From JABMNT01 sp048262655 (GTDB lineage Bacteria > Pseudomonadota > Alphaproteobacteria > Rhodospirillales > Casp-alpha2): a stretch of 64,000 nucleotides of DNA. The notes below the pieces were generated by a model. That model ran no database searches. It was not told where the DNA came from and saw only the letters and a program-made list of their open reading frames with translations. Numbering within the stretch: the stretch's first letter is position 1; each line of letters opens with the position of its first letter. Both the position numbers and the translations under genes were made by a program. This document shows, piece after piece, positions 8,948 to 18,126 of this stretch. The DNA lies in NCBI GenBank assembly GCA_048262655.1, contig JBLXEY010000002.1, positions 310,001 to 374,000 on the forward strand, read 5' to 3'.

Positions 8948-9595
8948 ATGATGTTGCAGTCCCTTTTTCCACCAAACAGAAAAATGCTGGCTGTTTTTAT
9001 TCTTCCATTGTTCCTATTCATGGGAATCATCGCCCCGAACTCTGTCCATGCGCAAGAAGCCATGGCGGAAGACCTTGTGTCGGAGTTCCATGCGCGCCTG
9101 CTAGATTCAATGAAAACGGCCGAAACGGTTCCCGTTCAATCGCGCTATGATGAACTCGCGCCGATCGTCAAAAGTACTTTTCACCTGCGCGTGATGATCC
9201 AAGTGGCCACCGGGTCGTATTGGCGCAAAGCCTCTGATAATGAGAAGAGCCAGTTAACCGACGCGTTTGCACGCTTAACAGCGGCGACTTATGCGGCACA
9301 GTTTGACGGCTACTCCGGTCAAACATTTAAAACTGTGGGGACGAAGTCTGGCCCCCAAAACACGACATTGGTCGAAACGCGTCTGGAGAACCCCGGTGGC
9401 AGAAGCGTTGATCTCGTTTATGTAACTCGCCAGTTTGACGGGAAATGGCGTGTTATTGATGTATTGCTTGATACCGGCATAAGCGAGTTGGCACGCAAAC
9501 GCTCTGAATACCGACAGGTTTTAAAGTCTGTTGGTGTTGAAGGGCTTACAGACACCCTCACTAAAAAATCAGATTCGCTTCTCGCCAGCTCCTAA
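8948..9595 (+). CDS. MlaC/Ttg2D/HpnM family periplasmic lipid-binding protein (copy 2)
   Basis: This 215-residue paralogue of the preceding gene has a signal peptide ending near VHAQEA. It shares the motifs GSYWRKASDNEKSQL, FDGYSGQTF, VTRQFDGKWRVIDVLLDTGIS and KRSEYRQVLKS. Its ATG at 8948 has a strong GGAGG at 8937-8941; a second ATG follows directly. The TAA stop overlaps the TAG stop of the convergent HpnN-like gene in the tetranucleotide CTAA (9592-9595). The pairing of MlaC-like and HpnN-like genes resembles the hpnM-hpnN association of hopanoid-making alphaproteobacteria, but no hopanoid biosynthesis gene is present in this window. Confidence 0.85.
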   Translation: MMLQSLFPPNRKMLAVFILPLFLFMGIIAPNSVHAQEAMAEDLVSEFHARLLDSMKTAETVPVQSRYDELAPIVKSTFHLRVMIQVATGSYWRKASDNEKSQLTDAFARLTAATYAAQFDGYSGQTFKTVGTKSGPQNTTLVETRLENPGGRSVDLVYVTRQFDGKWRVIDVLLDTGISELARKRSEYRQVLKSVGVEGLTDTLTKKSDSLLASS

Positions 9596-12228
9596 CTCCG
9601 GGCCTTCGTATCAGCGTTTCTCTGGTTTTTGAGCATAGCCATAAGCGCCGGCAAGAAAACAAGTGTACATAACAGCGTCAATGTAATAGCGATCGCAAGA
9701 AGAGTCCCCATACTTGCCGTTCCGGGATGCGACGATAAAGCGATTGATCCAAATGATCCGACGGTAGTTAACGCGCTAAACAGAATAGCCCTTGGAGTTG
9801 TTGAGTTTTCAGCAGTAATTTTGTTGGACCCCGTTTCTGCTCGTGCGACCAGATGAATACCACCGGCAACGCCCAAACCAAATAACAAAGGCAGAACAAT
9901 CACGTTCGCAAAATTAAACGCGAGGCCAAACCCGACGCTTGCCGCCAGAGTAAAGAGGCCTGCCAGGAATAGCGGTGCGAAAACCAAAAACACATCACGC
10001 ATATTACCAAGGACAATCAGAAGCATAACCGCGATGAGGATCACAGAAGTTGCACCGGCCTGATAAAACGCGCCTAGAATTGCTTTTCCTGCTTCCAGAA
10101 TAACAACAGGTGATCCGATTGCGCGCGGCGCAACGGTTCTCACTTCATCTACAAACTCAATCAAAAGCGCTTGTTGCGTGACATCATTTGAAGGAAAGAC
10201 CTCAATAATCGTTCTCCCATCCGCGGCGATTTTTCGGTCACGAAGACTTTGCGGTAAGTCATTTAGATCGACCTGTGACGCCTCAAGAGAGGTTTTCAAG
10301 CTGTTTAATTGGGCGGGCAGATGCGCAAGTAATCGTTCTTCCAGCTCCCCTGCCCCGGAGGGTCGCTGGTCGATTTCCACAAGAGCTTGGTGAAGACGTG
10401 AGGCGCTCTTATTCTTGGACAGAGGTGCAAGAACCCCGATGAAACTTTTGAGCGCTTGTTGGCTTGTTACAGCCGACTTTTGCCCTGCGAATTCGCTGTT
10501 GAACGATGGCCCCAGAAAGAGCGCCGTTGTGGAAATGACGTCGAGCTTCTCTTGTTGTTGCTTGGGAATGTAATCAACAATCGTTTCAGCGCTCTTAACA
10601 GTGCCGAGGTCCCCAAGTTTCACAGCCAAATCCTGCGCCGTGGTTAAATCCGGAACTAAAACGTTAATACTATAGGGACTGGTTCGGCTGTCTGACATCA
10701 GATCGATCAGGGTCGACATTGATTCCGTTTGCCTGTTTTTTAGATTAAGCGGATCGAAGTCAAATTTAACATCTGGCACCCAAACAAGCGCTAAGCCCGC
10801 AGATACCAAAAACAACCCCACGATGGATCTGCGAAATCTTAAAAAGAGGTCCGTTCGCTGCGCTTTCCCCTGTTTGGCGCTGAACGTCGAACTGGCAAGT
10901 GATGAAGCTGACGAAGCGGGCCGAATGACCAATAGTGCTGGCAAAAGCGTCATATTGGCAAAAAACGCTATGAACATGCCCGTACCCGCAATAAGGCCGA
11001 GCTCGGCAAGCCCATTATAGTCTGTCGGAATAAATGAATAAAAAGCGATAGCCGCGCCAATCGCCGATAACGTTAAGGCACCACCAACACTGGATGCCGT
11101 CTGAATTAAAGCGGTTCGTTGATCTCCCTGGATATGCCCGGCCTCTTCAAACCTAAGGGCATAATGGATACCGAAATCCACACTCAATCCGATAAACAAA
11201 ACGGCGAATGCCACAGAAATTAAATTGAGGGAACCAAGTGCAAAAATCGCAAAAGCACCGGTCCAGACAAGGCCAAAAATGAGCGTGATCAAACAACTTA
11301 TTACCCGCCAGGGACGACGCAAGCCGATGATAAGCAACCCCATAACCAAAACGAATGAAAGAATTCCGGCGAGCCCCATGCCTTCTTCTACGCTTTCAAG
11401 TTCCTCCTGCTCAAGGGCGGCAGAACCACTCAGGCGAATTCGCAAGCCATTTTCGGGCGTCATATTGAGGGCCTGACTGATTTCTCGGATGCCATCCATG
11501 GCATCCGAAGCAGGCTGCAAAGATGCAAAATCAAGTGTCGGCGCAACCAACAAAAAGCGACGGTTGATTTCGTCTGGCTTATCATCAGAATTTTGCATCA
11601 GTTTGCGCCAGGAAAGTTGCGCGAATTGATTTGCGATTTGTGCTTCCGCGATCAAGCTCAAGCGATCCAGCATTCGATCCAGTTCAAATGGCGCACTGGC
11701 CGCATCATCTGCCCCTGTATCAAGGCCTTTTGAGAGCAATGTAAAAAACCCGTTCAGGCTTGGGTCCTGCCATAAAGATGCCAGGAAAGGTTGGGCTTCA
11801 GCCAATTGATCGCTCAGGTCATATAAGTCATCAAGATCAAGATAGAGAAGCCCATTTTTTCTGAAAAAGGGATCACCAGCCAAATCATAGACATCGTGGA
11901 AAAGGCGTGGTCGCGAGCGCATGGCGGTTGCCAACTTTAACGCCGCGGAATCTGCCAGATCTTCAGTTTGACCATCGATGACAACGAGTATTGAATCCGA
12001 TGATTGCGGAAACGCCTCATCCATTTCCTTGTTGAATTTCCGGAAATCGAGCTCTTCTGAGAGCATGTCACCCGTCGACGTATCAATAGCAATATTGTTA
12101 ACAAGAAACTGGAGGCTGAAAAAAGTAAGCAAAACAGCCGCGCCAATGACTGCGCGCGGCCAAGCCGTAACCGCGCCTGTCCAGCGTTCCAATACCATTT
12201 GATAAGTGTTACCAATTGTCTTAAGCAC
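9592..12228 (-). CDS. hpnN: HpnN-like RND/MMPL family lipid transporter
   Basis: This 878-residue inner-membrane RND-superfamily protein has the two-fold repeat of the family: a TM at about 22-43, a periplasmic loop, five clustered TMs at about 275-420 (with GLSVDFGIHYALRFEE), then a second TM, loop and five TMs up to the C-terminus (GLGVAGGIHLVARAE). HpnN proteins move hopanoids to the outer membrane; other members of this clade move other lipids. The start is GTG at 12228 with a modest GAGACGGG upstream. It is convergent with the MlaC-like pair and about 90 bases downstream of the cyclase gene on the same strand. Substrate is inferred, not shown. Confidence 0.85.
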   Translation of the reverse strand: MLKTIGNTYQMVLERWTGAVTAWPRAVIGAAVLLTFFSLQFLVNNIAIDTSTGDMLSEELDFRKFNKEMDEAFPQSSDSILVVIDGQTEDLADSAALKLATAMRSRPRLFHDVYDLAGDPFFRKNGLLYLDLDDLYDLSDQLAEAQPFLASLWQDPSLNGFFTLLSKGLDTGADDAASAPFELDRMLDRLSLIAEAQIANQFAQLSWRKLMQNSDDKPDEINRRFLLVAPTLDFASLQPASDAMDGIREISQALNMTPENGLRIRLSGSAALEQEELESVEEGMGLAGILSFVLVMGLLIIGLRRPWRVISCLITLIFGLVWTGAFAIFALGSLNLISVAFAVLFIGLSVDFGIHYALRFEEAGHIQGDQRTALIQTASSVGGALTLSAIGAAIAFYSFIPTDYNGLAELGLIAGTGMFIAFFANMTLLPALLVIRPASSASSLASSTFSAKQGKAQRTDLFLRFRRSIVGLFLVSAGLALVWVPDVKFDFDPLNLKNRQTESMSTLIDLMSDSRTSPYSINVLVPDLTTAQDLAVKLGDLGTVKSAETIVDYIPKQQQEKLDVISTTALFLGPSFNSEFAGQKSAVTSQQALKSFIGVLAPLSKNKSASRLHQALVEIDQRPSGAGELEERLLAHLPAQLNSLKTSLEASQVDLNDLPQSLRDRKIAADGRTIIEVFPSNDVTQQALLIEFVDEVRTVAPRAIGSPVVILEAGKAILGAFYQAGATSVILIAVMLLIVLGNMRDVFLVFAPLFLAGLFTLAASVGFGLAFNFANVIVLPLLFGLGVAGGIHLVARAETGSNKITAENSTTPRAILFSALTTVGSFGSIALSSHPGTASMGTLLAIAITLTLLCTLVFLPALMAMLKNQRNADTKARS

Positions 12229-12317
12229 GATGCCCGTCTCTTTTCCGATTAATGGTGCTTGTGGTGCCCAAAATATGCGTGGTGCGTTTTCTAGCGCCAG
12301 CGAGAGACGAGACCAAG

Positions 12318-14138
12318 CTAATTCTCCAAATCTCCTGCGTCGGCATCAGAGAGTGTATATAATTTGACGGGTTTAGACTGGCCGCGCACTCTTGTTTCCC
12401 CCATGTAAACCCCCTCTTGTTCTTGCGCGTCAACCATTGTCGATTCGGTTGCTAAAATGTATGTCCCATATTCCTTATTCAAATTTTCAACCCGGGCAGC
12501 TAAGTTTACCGCATCACCATGTACAGTATAGTTCAAGCGCCCTTGCGCACCAACGGCGCCGGCAATTAAAGACCCTGTACTGATACCAATCCGCGCACGC
12601 ACAGTTTGACCTAAAAATTTTTGCGTCTGTGATTGAGTCCGCATTTCTAACGCGGCGTTTAAAGCATTTCTGGCGTGGTTAGCATTGACAATAGGAATGT
12701 TGAAAGTTGCCAAAATAGCGTCGCCTTGAAACTGGGTAATGACGCCATCATATTTCTCGATGATTTCGACCATGTTGCCAAAGTAGGCATTTAGCAGATT
12801 GACAATCCCCTCGGCGCCCAATCTTTCCGTGAGTTGTGTAAAACCCTCGATATCCGCAAATAAAACAGTAGCGATGGCTTCCTCAGTTTGCAGTGCACCA
12901 TCCTCTTTCAAAAGGGATTCCGCGACTTTTTTTGGCACGTAACGCCCCAATGTTTTACGAATTAAATCCCGCTCCTTCAAACCTTTAACCATTTCGTTGA
13001 AGGACCGAGCCGCATCGTCGAGTTCCGAAATACGGCTGTGGGGCAAATGACCGACATCTTGTATTCTATCGTTGTGAACCAGTTCCATTGAGCCTGCGAG
13101 CGAACGAATGGGGCGACTCAGCAGCACGCCGCCATAAACCGCGAAGGCGACGGTAAGAACAAGAAAACCCAGCGCAATAAAAAAGGTATTGAAGAGGCGT
13201 TGAACAATTGCTCCTTCGGTTTTGGCATCGATATAGAGACCAATGTGCCACGGAAAATTCAAGATTTCATTTGTGGTTCGAATAAACAGAAGATACTCCC
13301 GTTCATCCAATTCAATGAATTTGCTGGTTGTTTTCGTGAGTTTCGAAAGCATTTCAGGCTCAAAACCTTCGGCTGCCAGCAAATCCTCCAGGATTGCTTC
13401 GCCAATATCAGAAATCCTAATAGCTGCCGCCCCATCAATTGCGTCACTGGGGAGCCAGTCGATCAGCTTCGGATGGGCGATCAACTTATCCGTATCATAA
13501 TAAATAAACGGCACACCATGCAGGTAATTTTCCTGGCTCAGATATTGTGACAACCCGGCAATCGGAACCGTTTGAGCAAGTACCGCAACAAATGTGCCCT
13601 CAACAATAATAGGTTCGTAGTAAACCATCACCGACTGCCCAAGTGTTTTCGACCAAATGGGGGGCTCCCATCGTGGTTTTAGCTGTTTTTCGGTTTTATA
13701 AAATCGTTCGGAAAAAGCTTCTCCTTTTGGCCACGGCCCCTCGTAAGGCCGTTCGCCAATCCTCGTATGCGCAAACATTTGACCATCTGTTTTGATCAAC
13801 CCAATGGCCGATACTTGCGCGGAGGCGCTTAAAACGCCATTAAGATAGGTCTCGAGGGTCGCACTATCGTCCAGAGACAATTCGCCAGTTTTAAAACGTC
13901 GCGTAATCTGTGCAGCTTGCATCTCAACGGGGCGCAACTGTGTTTTAACGCGATCAGAAATGTCATCCAGCGTTTTCTCTACTTTGTCACTGAGCAGTTG
14001 ATTGGTGTTTTGAGCCGCAACAGAAAAGCCGAGATAGAGCACACTTCCAAGTGCCACCGTCACCAAAAGACCAAGGCCCAGAACACAAACAACCTTTAAA
14101 GGCACGCGCCACGATGGCGTATAGGGGACGTTTCTCAT
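12318..14138 (-). CDS. Class III adenylate/guanylate cyclase with extracytoplasmic sensor and HAMP
   Basis: This 606-residue membrane signalling enzyme has a TM at about 15-38, a periplasmic Cache-like sensor at about 40-310, a second TM at about 320-340 and a HAMP domain (SRPIRSLAGSMELV, about 345-400). The C-terminal class III cyclase domain contains VLFADIEGFTQL and FQGDAILATF, which supply the two metal-binding Asp. It also contains YTVHGDAVNLAARVE with the transition-state Asn and Arg. The adenine-selecting Lys position appears to be Gln (VITQFQGD), so purine preference is uncertain. Its output would be cAMP or cGMP. ATG at 14138 has AGGG only 2-3 bases upstream. It is downstream of hppA but separated by a strong terminator, so it probably has its own promoter. 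Confidence 0.88.
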   Translation of the reverse strand: MRNVPYTPSWRVPLKVVCVLGLGLLVTVALGSVLYLGFSVAAQNTNQLLSDKVEKTLDDISDRVKTQLRPVEMQAAQITRRFKTGELSLDDSATLETYLNGVLSASAQVSAIGLIKTDGQMFAHTRIGERPYEGPWPKGEAFSERFYKTEKQLKPRWEPPIWSKTLGQSVMVYYEPIIVEGTFVAVLAQTVPIAGLSQYLSQENYLHGVPFIYYDTDKLIAHPKLIDWLPSDAIDGAAAIRISDIGEAILEDLLAAEGFEPEMLSKLTKTTSKFIELDEREYLLFIRTTNEILNFPWHIGLYIDAKTEGAIVQRLFNTFFIALGFLVLTVAFAVYGGVLLSRPIRSLAGSMELVHNDRIQDVGHLPHSRISELDDAARSFNEMVKGLKERDLIRKTLGRYVPKKVAESLLKEDGALQTEEAIATVLFADIEGFTQLTERLGAEGIVNLLNAYFGNMVEIIEKYDGVITQFQGDAILATFNIPIVNANHARNALNAALEMRTQSQTQKFLGQTVRARIGISTGSLIAGAVGAQGRLNYTVHGDAVNLAARVENLNKEYGTYILATESTMVDAQEQEGVYMGETRVRGQSKPVKLYTLSDADAGDLEN

Positions 14139-14173
14139 TCCCTATTATCGTTATTTTGATGCGGGATGAACAA

Positions 14174-14204
14174 CAAAAAAGCCCCGAAAGTTGCCTTTCG
14201 GGGC
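14174..14204 (-). terminator. Rho-independent terminator of hppA
   Basis: A perfect 10-bp stem (GCCCCGAAAG at 14181-14190, CTTTCGGGGC at 14195-14204) has a 4-base loop. It is followed on the minus strand by TTTTTTG, 24 bases past the hppA stop. A T-rich stretch also follows on the plus strand, so it may work both ways. Confidence 0.9.
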
Positions 14205-14228
14205 TTCAATGTTTTTAGTCGATCACTG

Positions 14229-16319
14229 TTAGGCGAGGATTGCCAACATCAAAAGAGCAACAATGTTGATGATTTTAATCATCGGATTAACAGCAGGACC
14301 TGCCGTATCCTTGTAAGGATCACCAACCGTATCACCGGTGACAGCTGCATGGTGGGCATCAGAACCCTTACCACCATGGTTACCGTCTTCAATATACTTC
14401 TTGGCGTTATCCCAAGCACCACCACCAGCAGTCATCGACAGGGCGACGAACAGGCCAGTAACGATTGTACCCATCAGCATTGCACCCAAAGCAGAGAACG
14501 CGGCCGATTGACCTGCAATCGCGTTAACGACGACATAGATAACAACCGGCGCAAAGATCGGCAGCATCGATGGCAGGATCATTTCCTTAATTGCTGCTTT
14601 GGTCAGGATGTCGACACACTTGCCATATTCAGGCTTGCCTGTACCCTCCATGATTCCCGGGATTTCGCGGAACTGACGACGCACTTCAACTACGATTGCG
14701 CCCCCTGCCCGACCAACGGCCATCATGCCCATAGAACCGAACAAGTATGGCAACATACCACCGATAAACAGACCAATAACCACATAGGGGTCCTGTAGGC
14801 TGAACGGTACATCCAGATCAGGGAAGTAGTGCTTCAGATCTTCTGTATAAGCGGCAAAGAGCACCAGAGCCGCCAAGCCAGCGGAACCGATCGCATAACC
14901 TTTGGTAACGGCTTTGGTCGTATTGCCAACAGCATCGAGTGCATCCGTTGTATTACGCACGTCTTCCGGCAGGTCAGACATTTCTGCGATACCACCAGCG
15001 TTATCCGTAACAGGGCCAAACGCATCAAGAGCAACAACCATACCGGCAAGGGCCAACATCGCTGTGGCTGCCATAGCAATTCCAAAAACGCCGGCTTGCA
15101 AGAAAGAAACGACGATCCCTGCGCAGATAACGATAACAGGTAATGCTGTCGCTTCCATAGAAACAGCCAAGCCCTGGATCACGTTCGTGCCGTGCCCGGT
15201 TTCAGAAGCAGCAGCAACACTCTTAACAGGACGATAATCTGTCCCTGTGTAGTATTCTGTGATCCAAATAATCAAACCTGTGACAATCAGTCCCGTGATG
15301 GCACAAATCAGCAGTTGCATGCCATTCACACTACGACCGGCCATATCCATGCCATTGTCAAAACCAACATACTGATGGATGACCACTGCAATCAAAGCGG
15401 CCGAGATAACGGCACTGGCAATAAAGCCTTTGTAGAGAGCGCCCATAATTGAGTTGTTTGAGCCCAAACGAACAAACCAAGTGCCAACAACAGAAGCAAC
15501 GATACACACACCACAGATGAGAAGCGGCAGAAGCATCATGCTTTCCTGTTGGGCGCCTGTGAAGTAGATCGCACCCAAAAGCATGGTCGCAACGATTGTT
15601 ACCGCATAGGTTTCAAACAAATCAGCGGCCATACCGGCACAATCACCTACGTTGTCACCAACGTTATCAGCGATAACGCCTGCATTACGAGGGTCATCTT
15701 CCGGAATACCGGCTTCGATCTTACCAACAAGGTCAGAACCGACATCAGCACCCTTGGTGAAGATACCGCCGCCCAAACGCGCAAAAATGGAAATCAGAGA
15801 CGCACCAAAACCAAGGGCAACAAGCGCTTCCAAAATATGGCGCATGCCTTCAGCTGTATTGGGGTCAATCATATTACGGAGCACGACATAGTAGCCCGCG
15901 ACACCAAGAAGCGCCAAACCAACGACCAGCATCCCTGTTACGGCACCAGATTTGAACGCAACGTCCAAACCGCCAGCAAGTCCAACGCTTCGGGCAGCTT
16001 CTGTCGTGCGAACGTTGGCACGAACGGAGACATGCATCCCAATATAGCCAGCAATGCCAGACAGCACTGCGCCAATGACATAGCCAATGGCACTGAGAAC
16101 GCCAAGCCAGAATAAAAGCAAGAGACCGATAACGACTCCAACCACAGCAATTGCCGTATACTGACGATTCAAATAGGCAGCAGCGCCTTCCTGAATAGCA
16201 GCTGCAATTTCTTGCATACGCTCGTTACCTGTAGGTGCAGCCAAAACAGACTTAACCGCCCACGCACCATAGACCAATGCGACAGCGCCGCACAAAATGA
16301 CAAATAAATAGAGATCCAT
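14229..16319 (-). CDS. hppA: K+-independent H+-translocating pyrophosphatase
   Basis: This 696-residue integral membrane pump has about 16 TM helices. It hydrolyses pyrophosphate and moves protons out of the cytoplasm. The active-site loop reads GADVGSDLVGKIEAG then DDPRNAGVIADNVGDNVGDCAGMAADLFE, with the acidic Mg-pyrophosphate ligands. The segment GNTTKAVTKGYAIGSAG has Lys where K+-dependent enzymes have Ala, which marks the K+-independent class. The C-terminal core (GGAWDNAKKYIE, DTVGDPYKDTAGPAVNP) is intact. ATG at 16319 has a GGGG-rich site just upstream. It follows the FliL-like gene with a probable terminator between them and ends at a strong terminator, so it is probably monocistronic. 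Confidence 0.97.
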   Translation of the reverse strand: MDLYLFVILCGAVALVYGAWAVKSVLAAPTGNERMQEIAAAIQEGAAAYLNRQYTAIAVVGVVIGLLLLFWLGVLSAIGYVIGAVLSGIAGYIGMHVSVRANVRTTEAARSVGLAGGLDVAFKSGAVTGMLVVGLALLGVAGYYVVLRNMIDPNTAEGMRHILEALVALGFGASLISIFARLGGGIFTKGADVGSDLVGKIEAGIPEDDPRNAGVIADNVGDNVGDCAGMAADLFETYAVTIVATMLLGAIYFTGAQQESMMLLPLLICGVCIVASVVGTWFVRLGSNNSIMGALYKGFIASAVISAALIAVVIHQYVGFDNGMDMAGRSVNGMQLLICAITGLIVTGLIIWITEYYTGTDYRPVKSVAAASETGHGTNVIQGLAVSMEATALPVIVICAGIVVSFLQAGVFGIAMAATAMLALAGMVVALDAFGPVTDNAGGIAEMSDLPEDVRNTTDALDAVGNTTKAVTKGYAIGSAGLAALVLFAAYTEDLKHYFPDLDVPFSLQDPYVVIGLFIGGMLPYLFGSMGMMAVGRAGGAIVVEVRRQFREIPGIMEGTGKPEYGKCVDILTKAAIKEMILPSMLPIFAPVVIYVVVNAIAGQSAAFSALGAMLMGTIVTGLFVALSMTAGGGAWDNAKKYIEDGNHGGKGSDAHHAAVTGDTVGDPYKDTAGPAVNPMIKIINIVALLMLAILA

Positions 16320-16429
16320 CCCTTACCCCTTGTTTGTGTGAATTGACCGGCACTTAATCAGCTTTTTCATCCCACTCAGCCAAAAAAGTGCTTCAAATAA
16401 CAATAACCTGTCGTCTGCTAGCCTGATAA

Positions 16430-16451
16430 TAAAAAGCCCAGAAAAGCTGGC
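16430..16451 (-). terminator. Probable terminator after the FliL-like gene
   Basis: On the minus strand GCCAG, a short loop and CTGG(G)C are followed by TTTTTATT (A run at 16431-16435). The stem is short and has one bulge, so this is only moderately supported. Confidence 0.45.
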
Positions 16452-16571
16452 GGAAAGTGCCAGAAACGATCCCATAAAGCAACCCGGCATCGCCGGCGTA
16501 CCATTGGCGATGATCCGATCAAATAACAGCTCCGAAATCAGAAGAAATTATCTATATTTAACAGAGGCTTA

Positions 16572-17030
16572 TCAGCTGGGTGTATCAACGACGGACTGCA
16601 CGAGAACGTCCTCAACCAAACCCTTGCCAAACTTGCGATCTGATATCAGCTTTAGCCTTTGCTTAAGAATAAAAACATCGATTCTTTCATGTTGTTTAAG
16701 CAACCGAGGCATAAACCCGTGTAAATCCTGAACAAACGTATCGCTGATCCGCGGCATCATACGTTGAATTTTGATGGCATTTTCGGTCGATTTTGTCTCA
16801 AGCTTTATTTGAATCTGTATCTTTGCGGCAGGCGCATTGTCTTTAAAGATCGGAATCAAAATGGGTTCCATATCAATAAAGATCGATTTAACAATGTCTT
16901 CGTCTTCCTCGACTTTTTTCTCGACCTTTTTCTCAGACGCAAAAGGCCCTATTTCCATAAATTTCAAGCTACTTGTCGTTGTGCCAGCGATCATCAAAAG
17001 CGACGCAAAAATAACCAGAAACTTTTTCAC
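16572..17030 (-). CDS. FliL-like single-pass membrane protein
   Basis: This roughly 152-residue protein has an N-terminal TM anchor (VKKFLVIFASLLMIAG), a charged Glu/Lys-rich linker (KKVEKKVEEDED) and a C-terminal domain resembling FliL. The resemblance lies in IFIDMEPILIPIF, a beta segment IQIQIKLE, then a helix with arginines and acidic residues. FliL helps the flagellar stator; here no flagellar operon is adjacent, so the role is uncertain. I choose GTG at 17030 because GGAG lies about 9 bases upstream; the longer TTG start at 17045 would place that site inside the gene. It lies between nusB and hppA on the same strand. Confidence 0.6.
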   Translation of the reverse strand: MKKFLVIFASLLMIAGTTTSSLKFMEIGPFASEKKVEKKVEEDEDIVKSIFIDMEPILIPIFKDNAPAAKIQIQIKLETKSTENAIKIQRMMPRISDTFVQDLHGFMPRLLKQHERIDVFILKQRLKLISDRKFGKGLVEDVLVQSVVDTPS

Positions 17031-17126
17031 GTTGATGTTCTCCAATTTAGCAGGACACGATCTATTATCACGGGATCACGCCTTCAATGAAAGACTTGTT
17101 TTTAATCTAAAGCTTGCAGATACAAC

Positions 17127-17642
17127 CTATTCTGGACGCAAAGCTGCGGCGATAGAACTTAAAACCCCCGAAGAAAATGCAGCTTCTTTATCATCAAAAA
17201 AGGCATGAGATAAATCTGTGTACTCTGATATGATCACACGCTTCGGGACACCGCTTTCAAAGATAAACTCGTATGCTGCCGTGAACATAATCATCCGCAT
17301 AAGGGCATCAAGGCGTTGCGCGGTCCATTCACCCGTTAAAACCGCATCGATTTTTTGCTCAATTTCGGCGCGGTTGCCATCAACACCTTCAACAAGTTTC
17401 TTCAGGTAGGCGGGATCTGGGTTTGCAAGACGAGCCTTGTCGCCTTCGCCTGGCTTAAGATCAGGGTCATGCAAGGTCAGGTCCCGCCAGCGCTTTTCCA
17501 TAAAGGATGTCAGGACAGCGTCAGGCGTCGCTCCTGCGACCTCCATCTCATAAAGGGCCTGTGCAGCTGCCAGTCTTGACGCGCTGAGACGAAACCCGGC
17601 TCGGTTGGTTTTTTGGGAACGGTTTGTTTTGTCTTTTGTCAT
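17127..17642 (-). CDS. nusB: Transcription antitermination factor NusB
   Basis: This 171-residue NusB binds boxA RNA with NusE (S10) in ribosomal RNA antitermination complexes. The N-terminal region is basic (KDKTNRSQKTNRAGFRLSASR), followed by the helical bundle with AAAQALYEMEVAG, LDALMRMIMFTAAYEF, and the C-terminal ISEYTDLSHAFFDDKEAAFSSGVL signature. I start it at the ATG at 17642, which overlaps the ribH stop codon as ATGA, implying translational coupling; a longer in-frame start lies inside ribH. It completes the rib-nusB operon, an order common in alphaproteobacteria. Confidence 0.95.
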   Translation of the reverse strand: MTKDKTNRSQKTNRAGFRLSASRLAAAQALYEMEVAGATPDAVLTSFMEKRWRDLTLHDPDLKPGEGDKARLANPDPAYLKKLVEGVDGNRAEIEQKIDAVLTGEWTAQRLDALMRMIMFTAAYEFIFESGVPKRVIISEYTDLSHAFFDDKEAAFSSGVLSSIAAALRPE

Positions 17643-18103
17643 CGTTGCGTAAGATGAAAATCTTTTTTGATTTCCATCATCCTTAAACATGCGTTTGCGG
17701 CGCTACCGCCAACGTTAATTTCATCTGGTTTGGCCCGCGCCCATGCCTGCGTTGAATTCTCGCAAGTCAAGACGCCAAATCCAAAGGCGACTGTGTAATC
17801 TACCGATAACTCCATCAAGGCCCGGCTCGCTTCACGGCAAATAAACTCGTAATGATCTGTCTCCCCTCGAATGACACAGCCCAATGCAATAAACCCCGCA
17901 TAATTTTCCGGAGATGATCTAACTTCCATGGCCTTAATCGCGATATGGATTGCAGCGGGTATTTCAAACACACCTGGCACCGCAATGCGATCATATGCAA
18001 CGCCAGCCGCATCAAGTTCGGCAATTGCCCCCTGCGCCAGTGCATCTGCGATATCGTTATAAAATCGTGCTTCAACAATGAGAACACGCCGAGGGTCACT
18101 CAT
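17639..18103 (-). CDS. ribH: 6,7-dimethyl-8-ribityllumazine synthase
   Basis: This 154-residue lumazine synthase condenses 5-amino-6-ribitylamino-uracil with dihydroxybutanone phosphate. Motifs include the Phe/Tyr-Asn substrate site (EARFYNDIADAL), VPGVFEIPAAI and ALGCVIRGETDHYEFIC with the catalytic-region His. The C-terminal GFGVLTCENSTQAWARA segment is also present. The second ATG (18103) fits AAGGA about 6 bases upstream better than the ATG at 18109, which lies too close to it. The stop overlaps nusB by 4 bases. Confidence 0.96.
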   Translation of the reverse strand: MSDPRRVLIVEARFYNDIADALAQGAIAELDAAGVAYDRIAVPGVFEIPAAIHIAIKAMEVRSSPENYAGFIALGCVIRGETDHYEFICREASRALMELSVDYTVAFGFGVLTCENSTQAWARAKPDEINVGGSAANACLRMMEIKKDFHLTQR

Positions 18104-18126
18104 AAACATTCCTTTCTTACGTGCAT

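Noticed and set aside
15549..16115. Long open frame antisense to hppA
   Set aside because: It is the mirror of the hppA coding sequence with no family resemblance; codon bias of the real gene keeps the opposite strand open.
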